In this document: in pieces, positions 1 through 4,645 of the stretch | How the letters are laid out: every line of letters begins with the position of its first letter | Numbering within the stretch: position 1 is the stretch's first letter | NCBI GenBank assembly: GCA_002414205.1 | Contig: DHYQ01000090.1 | Span: forward strand, 1,141 to 9,593 | Direction: 5' to 3' | DNA: 8,453 nt | DNA from: Gallionellaceae bacterium UBA5126 | GTDB taxonomy: Bacteria > Pseudomonadota > Gammaproteobacteria > Burkholderiales > Gallionellaceae | Made by a program: the position numbers and the translations under genes | The notes under the pieces: generated by a model | What the model saw: only the letters and a program-made list of their open reading frames with translations | Told to the model about the DNA's origin: nothing | The model's database searches: none

Positions 1-83
1 GCAATCCCCGCCTTGGTCAGGGCGTTGAACATGGTGGATTTACCGACGTTAGGCAGGCCGACGATGCCGCATTTCAAACTCAT
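1..83 (-). CDS. ychF: YchF/EngD-type GTPase, N-terminal fragment (cut by window edge)
   Basis: Only the first 27 codons lie in the window; the rest runs off the left edge. The protein begins [20 protein letters not shown], and GLPNVGKST (residues 9-17) is the G1/P-loop of the Obg/YchF GTPases. YchF is a universally conserved cytosolic ATPase/GTPase that binds ribosomes and takes part in stress and translation control. The ATG at 83-81 is preceded on the minus strand by AAGGA at good spacing, which supports this start. The gene follows the TauD-like gene on the same strand but is separated from it by a terminator-like hairpin and a possible promoter of its own, so it is probably a housekeeping neighbour and not part of the sulfur cluster. 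Obg itself would be longer at the N-terminus; the start directly at the GTPase domain favours YchF. Confidence 0.88.
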   Translation of the reverse strand, partial: MSLKCGIVGLPNVGKSTMFNALTKAGI

Positions 84-100
84 GATGATTCCTTCAGGAT

Positions 101-123
101 AAAAAATGCCCCGCGTGGCGGGG
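101..123 (-). terminator. Intrinsic-terminator-like hairpin upstream of ychF
   Basis: On the minus strand CCCCGC, loop CAC, GCGGGG is followed by AT and a run of six T. The stem is short (6 bp) but all G/C. It lies after the TauD-like gene and 17 nt before the ychF start codon, so it can end the accessory transcript. If the possible promoter at 160-168 is real, the hairpin would instead sit inside the ychF leader and could attenuate it. Confidence 0.55.
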
Positions 124-152
124 AGAGATAGGGGCGCGAACGAGTCGCAGAC

Positions 153-175
153 GGGCGCGATTGTATCACGCGCCC
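153..175 (-). promoter_or_regulatory. Inverted repeat enclosing an extended -10-like box, possible ychF promoter
   Basis: The arms GGGCGCG (153-159) and CGCGCCC (169-175) are perfect 7-bp complements. The 9-nt centre reads TGATACAAT on the minus strand, which matches an extended -10 element (TG, one base, then TACAAT against TATAAT). No good -35 is visible at the usual distance, as is common for extended -10 promoters. The repeat could be an operator over a ychF promoter, or just a stem-loop after the TauD-like gene; it has no T-run of its own. Confidence 0.35.
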
Positions 176-186
176 CAGCATGGGCA

Positions 187-1065
187 TTAGCCCAGCACGA
201 TGCGGTCGTGATAGCGGGCGCGGTACAGCAGGCGCTGGTGGTCGCTGCCATCGACAAAGGCGCTGCGGTCGTGCAGCACGTTGTTGCATAGCACGCCCAT
301 GCCGCTTTCCAGCCGGGCGTGGTGGATGTGCGGGCTGTCCGAGGCCAGCAGGTCTTCCAGCGCCTTGACGGCGGCGCGGGTCAGCGGGTCGTCGTGCCAT
401 TCGATGCTGCGGGTGCGGGCGGTGTAGCGCATGTTGAGGTCATGCGTGTAGGGATCGATGATGAACACCGGCCCGGCTTGCGCGGCGCGGGCCACGCCGT
501 GTTCGTCGGTACGTTCCGGGATGATCATGGCGTCCGGCTGCATCAGGGCGTGGATGTAGTCGGGATTGGCTTCGCGCAGCAGCAGGTAAGCCATTTCGTG
601 ATCCATCAGGCGGTTGTCGCCCCCCGCCCCGGCGCTGTGGACACAGTGCAGCACCATGGCGCGGATCATCCTCTGCGGGGTGTTGTAGTAGCCGTCGGTG
701 TGCCATTTGATGGCGTGGTTGGTGTAGGGAATGTAGCTCTGACGCTGCCCCTCATTGGCGCAGACGGTGATGCGGGTAATGCCCTGATCGTCGGCCAGCC
801 AGTTGGCATCCAGACTTTCCAAGCCGAACTGGCGACCGAAAGCGCGCACCATCTGCTCGTCATCCTCACGCCTAGCGCTGGCGTAAATCACCATGTTGCT
901 GCGGCGACAGCGCGCCAGCAGCGCCGCGCGCTCGGCGGGCGTGGGGGCATAAGGATCGTTGATTTCGACGATGAGTTCGTCGGTGCGGGTGATGGCGTTG
1001 GCCAGCTTGTGGTCGCGCCAGCGCTGGTAGCTGTCCTGGTCGTGCAGAAAAAATGGCGTGCTCAT
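187..1065 (-). CDS. TauD/TfdA-type Fe(II)/2-oxoglutarate-dependent dioxygenase-like protein
   Basis: The protein has 292 aa, about the usual size for the TauD/TfdA family. The family oxidizes a primary substrate with O2 and 2-oxoglutarate in the cytosol; several members release sulfite from organosulfonates. The facial iron triad is visible: WHTDG gives His122-x-Asp124, and NNVLHDR gives His265. Arg278, 13 residues after the distal histidine, fits the 2-oxoglutarate-binding arginine, with Arg282 as alternative. The start at 1065 is preceded by GGAG five bases upstream and overlaps the stop of the preceding gene as ATGA, so the pair is translationally coupled. Upstream in-frame ATGs exist but lie inside that gene. 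The substrate cannot be told from sequence. A link to sulfonate sulfur is attractive beside dsr genes but is only inference, because the superfamily also acts on amino acids, carnitine-pathway compounds and others. Confidence 0.8.
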   Translation of the reverse strand: MSTPFFLHDQDSYQRWRDHKLANAITRTDELIVEINDPYAPTPAERAALLARCRRSNMVIYASARREDDEQMVRAFGRQFGLESLDANWLADDQGITRITVCANEGQRQSYIPYTNHAIKWHTDGYYNTPQRMIRAMVLHCVHSAGAGGDNRLMDHEMAYLLLREANPDYIHALMQPDAMIIPERTDEHGVARAAQAGPVFIIDPYTHDLNMRYTARTRSIEWHDDPLTRAAVKALEDLLASDSPHIHHARLESGMGVLCNNVLHDRSAFVDGSDHQRLLYRARYHDRIVLG

Positions 1066-1691
1066 ACTTGCTCCACGCTGCGGCGGGTGCGACGCGGACG
1101 CGCCGTGCCCAGTCCCAGCAAATCCTTGACGGTTTTGTCCACCATCTTGATGGCGTCCGGGGCGGTGATGTCCATCATCTGCTGCACCACCCATTCGATG
1201 TCGCGGCCTTGCATCACCGGGCGCAGGCAAAAGCCCAAGTAGCGCGTGAAGGCGAAGTCCGGGCCATGCTGGTCGTAGTGAAATTCGGCATACTCCCCGG
1301 CGCGCAGGTTAATCTGGTCGAGGAAGCGCTGCTTATAGGCGGCAATGGCGGCGTGATTTGGCTGGTAGTCGCTGAAATCATCGCCCAGCAAACGGCTTTG
1401 ATTTTCCGACAAATGCTCGCCCAAGCGATTGGCTAAATAGCTGGTGATGGCGATGCGGGTTTCTGGCGCGCTGTTCAGATAAACCACCCGATCGGCCACC
1501 ATGACCAGAAAAATCAGGAATTCACTTAAAAAATCAAAGTATTGCGGGCCGATTTCAATCTCGAAACCAGCTTTGCGCGTGGCTTGCAGCTCGTGGTCGC
1601 CGATTTTCCACAGCACAAAAGCCAGCGCGCCACCGATTTCCTGCGGCGTTTTTTCCTTGTCGGTCTTGGCCCAATTGCTCTTGATACGCAT
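1062..1691 (-). CDS. Conserved-looking protein of unknown function, 209 aa, helical
   Basis: I do not recognise the family. The protein begins MRIKSNWAKTDKEK and appears mostly alpha-helical. Residues 53-71 are strongly hydrophobic but contain Glu57 and Asp67, so they look like a buried helix more than a membrane span. There is a single cysteine (Cys155), and the C-terminus is basic (RPRRTRRS, residues 199-206), which might contact nucleic acid or acidic partners. No signal peptide is seen. I chose the ATG at 1691 because AGGGTGA lies just upstream; the same frame stays open to 1877, but that extension crosses a terminator hairpin and overlaps the DsrC-like gene. The stop overlaps the dioxygenase start (ATGA), so the two are co-translated. 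It follows the cysteine-free DsrC paralogue and may be expressed by readthrough of the terminator between them. Confidence 0.75.
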   Translation of the reverse strand: MRIKSNWAKTDKEKTPQEIGGALAFVLWKIGDHELQATRKAGFEIEIGPQYFDFLSEFLIFLVMVADRVVYLNSAPETRIAITSYLANRLGEHLSENQSRLLGDDFSDYQPNHAAIAAYKQRFLDQINLRAGEYAEFHYDQHGPDFAFTRYLGFCLRPVMQGRDIEWVVQQMMDITAPDAIKMVDKTVKDLLGLGTARPRRTRRSVEQV

Positions 1692-1715
1692 GCTCGTCAC
1701 CCTTTTCTTTCGCCC

Positions 1716-1749
1716 AAAAACAGCAGGTCGGGACTGGCCCGACCTGCTG
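1716..1749 (-). terminator. Strong intrinsic terminator after the DsrC-like gene
   Basis: The arms 1721-1732 and 1738-1749 form a perfect 12-bp G/C-rich stem with a 5-nt loop (ACTGG on the + strand), followed on the minus strand by five T. It lies 24 nt after the DsrC-like stop and 24 nt before the start of the 209-aa gene. It probably sets a high ratio of DsrC-like mRNA to downstream mRNA. No T-run follows on the + strand, so it looks one-directional. Confidence 0.85.
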
Positions 1750-1773
1750 CACTTTACCCGCAACGATAACGGC

Positions 1774-2106
1774 TTAGTAGCCGCCTTTGCCTTTGGGCTG
1801 CGGCAAACCGGCCACTTTGGCGGCCTGCTTGGCCGGGCCAACGGGGAATAAATCATACAGCGCCTTGCTGTCGGCATCCGGCCAAAATTCGTTCACGCCC
1901 TTCAGCATGTTGCGGAAATTGGGGGTATGCCCTTCATCACGATATTGCTCGCGCATGTAGTTGATGACTTCCCAATGCTTGGGGGTCAGTTCAATGCCTT
2001 CGGCAGCGGCGATCACACCGACCACTTCTTCACTAAAATTAGCCTCCAACAGATAGCCTTCTGCATCCGTTTCCAGTTCTTCACCTGCCACAACGTAGCC
2101 CATCAT
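1774..2106 (-). CDS. Cysteine-free DsrC paralogue (DsrC/TusE/RspA superfamily)
   Basis: The 110-aa protein aligns over its length with the true DsrC encoded at 6819-7154: both share TDxEGYL near the N-terminus, a central HWEV followed by N, and near the C-terminus LYxLFP and KQAxKxAGLPxP. Both functional cysteines are missing: Ala96 replaces the inner one, and the end reads KGKGGY where DsrC has the penultimate cysteine. The protein has no cysteine at all, so it cannot carry persulfide or trisulfide sulfur. Paralogues lacking these cysteines have been grouped as RspA and proposed to be regulatory; some DsrC proteins have a helix-turn-helix-like fold. It may compete with DsrC for partners or act on transcription, but this is inference. 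The start is ATG ATG after GAGGAG; the second ATG (2103) has the better spacing. Terminator-like hairpins lie on both sides, suggesting a separate, abundant short mRNA. Confidence 0.88.
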   Translation of the reverse strand: MMGYVVAGEELETDAEGYLLEANFSEEVVGVIAAAEGIELTPKHWEVINYMREQYRDEGHTPNFRNMLKGVNEFWPDADSKALYDLFPVGPAKQAAKVAGLPQPKGKGGY

Positions 2107-2126
2107 GCTCTCCTCAAAAAGATGTC

Positions 2127-2146
2127 AAAAAATCCCGTCACCGGGA
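2127..2146 (-). terminator. Weak terminator-like hairpin before the DsrC-like gene
   Basis: On the minus strand TCCCG, loop GTGA, CGGGA is followed by a run of six T. The 5-bp stem is short. It sits about 20 nt before the DsrC-like start codon, so it could end the upstream transcript or act as an attenuator in the DsrC-like leader. Confidence 0.4.
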
Positions 2147-2158
2147 AATGATTGAAAA

Positions 2159-2196
2159 CCTTGAAAAACCGTCACGCGGGCGGTTGTTGTTCAAGG
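2159..2196 (-). terminator. Two-part hairpin just after the Cas6-like gene
   Basis: The outer arms CCTTGAA (2159-2165) and TTCAAGG (2190-2196) are perfect 7-bp complements. Inside them AACCG (2167-2171) pairs with CGGTT (2181-2185). On the minus strand a U-rich TTTTCAATC follows. The hairpin starts four bases after the Cas6-like stop codon, so it probably shapes the 3' end of that transcript. A G/C-poor outer stem makes it a weaker candidate than the hairpin at 1716-1749. Confidence 0.4.
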
Positions 2197-2200
2197 CGCC

Positions 2201-2779
2201 CTACTCCAAGCCGGAAATCAGTTTGTAATGCACGAATACCCCGCAGCCCAGCAAGCGTTGCCCGCCCAAGCCATGCGCCTGCAACTTAACGGAGGCATCC
2301 GGCTTCAAGTCATGCACCACCAGACTATAGCCGGTCATGCCCGCTTCGCGGCTATAACGCCCACAAATCAACTTGCCGACGATCTGCAACTTATCCAGCT
2401 CGGCCTGCACGCGCTGCATAAAGTTCACTTCATCCTCATCGCTGGCCACCACGGGGGCGTGCAAGGTGGGATAGGGTTCGATGCTGCGCGCCTTGCAGAT
2501 GCCCAGTTGTATCCAGCCGCTACCAACCGCCAGTCGACAACCACTTAACTGACCGGCTGCCGCCAATAAGGCTTCCGGCACACGCAACACCAGCTTGATA
2601 CGCCGGGAGAGCAAGTAGCCGTGCGCCGCATTGGACACCCGTAACGGCAACAGGCCGACACGTTCATCGGCCAGCGCGGGTGCAATCTGCAACAAGGCTT
2701 GACGCAGCGCCGCCTGATAATGAAACGGCAATTCGCCGCCCGCGACATCGAAGGACAAGTCCAGCATGCTGGCGCTCAT
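2201..2779 (-). CDS. Orphan Cas6/Cmx6-family (type I-MYXAN Cas6-like) protein
   Basis: The 192-aa protein resembles, end to end, the Cas6/Cmx6 family of CRISPR RNA endonucleases (judged from memory). The N-terminus LDLSFDVAGGELPFH (residues 6-20) fits the family's opening strand and 'LP' turn. Residues 45-68 (PLR... LLSRRIKLVLRVPE) fit the RNA-binding strand region, and EPYPTLHAPVV (101-111) the central segment. The clearest mark is the C-terminal glycine-rich loop, LQAHGLGGQRLLGCGVFV (166-183), typical of RAMP-fold Cas6 proteins. His20 lies where a catalytic histidine could be, but I cannot confirm it. Family members process pre-crRNA, yet no repeat array or other cas gene is in the window. 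Its ATG overlaps the stop of the 75-aa gene (ATGA), with GGGGAAGGG upstream, so both are co-translated. A dsr-linked RNA-binding or RNA-processing role is inference. Confidence 0.75.
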   Translation of the reverse strand: MSASMLDLSFDVAGGELPFHYQAALRQALLQIAPALADERVGLLPLRVSNAAHGYLLSRRIKLVLRVPEALLAAAGQLSGCRLAVGSGWIQLGICKARSIEPYPTLHAPVVASDEDEVNFMQRVQAELDKLQIVGKLICGRYSREAGMTGYSLVVHDLKPDASVKLQAHGLGGQRLLGCGVFVHYKLISGLE

Positions 2780-3003
2780 TGCCCTTCCCCTGTGGCCTGA
2801 TTGCGCAAGGCCCAGTCACGCATGACCTCGGCCCAGCGCAAGGCGGTATTCGGATCCAGATCAAAAATCGTGAAGCGCCGACCTTCACGGATACGTAGCC
2901 GCATCATCGGCATGCCACCTTCAACATGGGTGATTTCCTGCAATTCAATTTCCTGATTGCCTATCGGCACACGAAAACTGTCGAGCGTTGTAATTTCTGC
3001 CAT
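2776..3003 (-). CDS. Small protein of unknown function, 75 aa, coupled to the Cas6-like gene
   Basis: This is the first gene of the minus-strand cluster. The protein begins MAEITTLDSFRVP and alternates short polar and hydrophobic stretches that suggest beta strands up to about residue 50 (RLRIREGRRFTIFDLDP, residues 35-51). One helix follows, with tryptophans 57 and 63 (RWAEVMRDWALR). It has no cysteine, signal peptide or membrane segment. It reminds me of a small proteobacterial family listed as DUF6967, but that is from memory and unverified. The ATG at 3003 has AAGG about eight bases upstream. Its stop overlaps the Cas6-like start by four bases (ATGA), implying matched synthesis and perhaps a complex between the two products. 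A promoter-like sequence lies at 3077-3103. Confidence 0.75.
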   Translation of the reverse strand: MAEITTLDSFRVPIGNQEIELQEITHVEGGMPMMRLRIREGRRFTIFDLDPNTALRWAEVMRDWALRNQATGEGQ

Positions 3004-3076
3004 TTTTTTACCTTAAGATGATGCGCATACGGTCATGCTTGCCCACAGGCTGCCAGTATGCAATTAGCGGAGTGAG

Positions 3077-3103
3077 TTTATAAGGAATGTGCCGTGTTTT
3101 GAA
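3077..3103 (-). promoter_or_regulatory. Promoter-like sequence for the minus-strand accessory cluster
   Basis: On the minus strand TTCAAA (3103-3098) and TATAAA (3082-3077) are spaced by 15 bases. They match TTGACA at 4 of 6 and TATAAT at 5 of 6 positions. The spacer is shorter than the preferred 17, which weakens a plain sigma-70 reading, but the same arrangement recurs on the other strand at 3120-3146. Transcription would start near 3070, giving a leader of about 66 nt before the 75-aa gene. Confidence 0.4.
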
Positions 3104-3119
3104 TACTACTCGCGGCAGG

Positions 3120-3146
3120 TTCAACACCCCCCATTAGGGTTATAAA
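3120..3146 (+). promoter_or_regulatory. Promoter-like sequence for the dsr operon
   Basis: TTCAAC (3120-3125) and TATAAA (3141-3146) are spaced by 15 bases, the same layout as the minus-strand copy at 3077-3103, with C/A-rich sequence after the first box in both. Transcription would start near 3153, leaving about 185 nt of leader before dsrA. I found no better sigma-70 match closer to dsrA: TATGAT at 3189-3194 lacks a properly spaced -35. Confidence 0.4.
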
Positions 3147-3154
3147 CCATAACC
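3138..3154. promoter_or_regulatory. Inverted repeat over the dsr -10 box, candidate operator
   Basis: GGTTAT (3138-3143), spacer AAACC, and ATAACC (3149-3154) form a perfect 6-bp inverted repeat. It covers the candidate -10 (TATAAA, 3141-3146) and the likely start site, a position typical for a repressor or a redox/sulfur-responsive regulator. No regulator gene is in the window. It could also form a small hairpin at the 5' end of the transcript. Confidence 0.35.
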
Positions 3155-3337
3155 GACAAGGGCAATGGTCTGACGGTGTGGGCTGCCGTATGATGGTCAG
3201 TATTAAAGCATCGGAGGATGCGGCCCAAAAGCCGCTTCAGAGTCTGATGCGCTTGTAAAGTTCCCGACCCTGCCGGGCTTGTTCAACCGTTTGCCAGCAG
3301 TACAGCCTTGGCTGACGCGACTAAAAAGGAAGATATT

Positions 3338-4633
3338 ATGGCTAAGAAGCTACATGATACCCCCAACCTGGATCAACTTGAGAGCGGCCCTTGGCCCAGT
3401 TTCGTCACTGGCTTGAAAGAGCTGGCAAAAGAACGGGACTACGTCGTTGATCTGCTCGGCCAACTGGAGACCTCTTACCAAACCCGCAAGGGCTACTGGA
3501 AGGGCGGCACGGTTGGCGTTTTTGGTTACGGCGGCGGTGTGATTCCCCGTTTCACCGAACTGAAAGACGAAAGCGGTCAAGCCAAATTCAAGGATTGCAC
3601 GGAATTTCATACCCTGCGCGTCATGCCTCCTCCCGGCATGCACTATGACACCGGCACCTTGCGCCAATTCTGCGACATCTGGGAAAAACACGGCTCCGGC
3701 CTGATTGCCTTCCATGGTCAATCCGGCGACATCATGTTCCAAGGCGCCAAGACTGAAAACGTGCAAAAGGCCTTCGACGAAATCAATGAAATGGGTTTCG
3801 ATCTGGGGGGGGCCGGGCCTGCCGTGCGTACCGCCATGTCCTGCGTGGGTGCTGCCCGTTGCGAACAAAGCTGCTACAACGAAGGCCAGGTACACCGTGC
3901 CGTTATCAACACTTTCCTGGACGACATTCACCGTCCTTCCCTGCCCTATAAGTTCAAGTTCAAATTCTCCGGTTGCCCCAACGACTGCATGAACTCCGTG
4001 CAACGTGCCGATATGGCCGTGATTGGTACCTGGCGCGACAACATGCAGACCGATGACGAACTGGCGAAAAAATGGTTCGCCAAGCATGGCCTGGACGAAC
4101 TGGTCAACGACGTAGTGTCCATGTGCCCCACCCGCGCCATTCGCCTGAAGAACAGCGCCGACGTGAAGGCAGGCGACAAGATCTCCAGCGTGGCCGTCAA
4201 CGACACCCAATCCCTGGAAATCAACAATGGCGATTGCGTGCGCTGTATGCACTGCATCAACGTGATGACTGGCGCATTGGCGCCCGGTAATGACAAGGGC
4301 GCCACCATTCTGGTCGGCGGCAAGAGCCATCTGAAAATCGGCGGCCTGCTGGGCACCGTGATCGTGCCGTTCATGAAGCTGGAAAGCGAAGAAGACATTG
4401 AAGAGCTGGTAACGCTGGCGCAAGACACCATCGACTTCTTCGCCGAAAACGCCCTGGAACACGAACGTACCGGTGAAATGATCGAGCGTATCGGCCTGGT
4501 GAACTTCCTGGAAGGCATTGGCCGCGAAGTGGATGCCAACATGGTGGCCACCCCACGTACCAACCCTTACGTCCGTACCGATGGCTGGGAAGACGAAGTG
4601 GCCAAGATCAACGCCAAGAAACAAGCCGCCTAA
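3338..4633 (+). CDS. dsrA: Reverse-type dissimilatory sulfite reductase, alpha subunit
   Basis: DsrA (431 aa) pairs with DsrB in a cytoplasmic alpha2-beta2 enzyme that in sulfur oxidizers converts DsrC-bound sulfane sulfur to sulfite. All cofactor cysteines are present: the siroheme-[4Fe-4S] motif Cys169-x5-Cys175 and Cys213-x3-Cys217 (SGCPNDC), and the inserted ferredoxin domain Cys263 (MCP) with Cys300-x2-Cys303-x2-Cys306 (CVRCMHC). The length is near that of known oxidative-type DsrA. The ATG at 3338 is chosen because AAGGAA lies about six bases upstream; a TTG at 3308 in the same frame would add ten residues but lacks a good site. dsrB follows after 12 bases. A run of eight G at 3805-3812 encodes Gly157-Gly158 as GGG GGG, unlike the GGC/GGT used at most other glycines. 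Confidence 0.97.
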   Translation: MAKKLHDTPNLDQLESGPWPSFVTGLKELAKERDYVVDLLGQLETSYQTRKGYWKGGTVGVFGYGGGVIPRFTELKDESGQAKFKDCTEFHTLRVMPPPGMHYDTGTLRQFCDIWEKHGSGLIAFHGQSGDIMFQGAKTENVQKAFDEINEMGFDLGGAGPAVRTAMSCVGAARCEQSCYNEGQVHRAVINTFLDDIHRPSLPYKFKFKFSGCPNDCMNSVQRADMAVIGTWRDNMQTDDELAKKWFAKHGLDELVNDVVSMCPTRAIRLKNSADVKAGDKISSVAVNDTQSLEINNGDCVRCMHCINVMTGALAPGNDKGATILVGGKSHLKIGGLLGTVIVPFMKLESEEDIEELVTLAQDTIDFFAENALEHERTGEMIERIGLVNFLEGIGREVDANMVATPRTNPYVRTDGWEDEVAKINAKKQAA

Positions 4634-4645
4634 GGAGAAGTCAAC

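Larger units (their letters stand above)
3004..3337. other. Divergent intergenic region between the accessory cluster and dsrA
   Basis: These 334 bases hold no convincing gene. They contain two back-to-back promoter-like motifs (3075-3103 minus, 3120-3148 plus), an inverted repeat over the plus-strand -10 (3138-3154), and a leader of roughly 185 nt before dsrA. In the leader, GCGGC (3220-3224) can pair with GCCGC (3231-3235), and CCCG with CGGG around 3264-3278, giving only small hairpins without T-runs. A 22-codon frame at 3190-3258 has no ribosome binding site. The real dsrA start is marked by AAGGAA at 3326-3331. Confidence 0.7.

Noticed and set aside
319..1242. A 307-codon plus-strand frame opposite the dioxygenase and 209-aa genes
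   Set aside because: Valine/glycine-rich shadow sequence opposite a gene with an intact iron triad; no ribosome binding site stands out.
1692..1877. N-terminal extension of the 209-aa gene to 1877
   Set aside because: It would cross the strong terminator hairpin and overlap the end of the DsrC-like gene; the ATG at 1691 has its own AGGGTGA.
3190..3258. A 22-codon frame in the dsrA leader as a possible leader peptide
   Set aside because: No Shine-Dalgarno sequence precedes it and the composition shows no regulatory codon run.
3308..3337. TTG start that would lengthen DsrA by ten residues
   Set aside because: The ATG at 3338 has a well-spaced AAGGAA, while the TTG has no comparable site.
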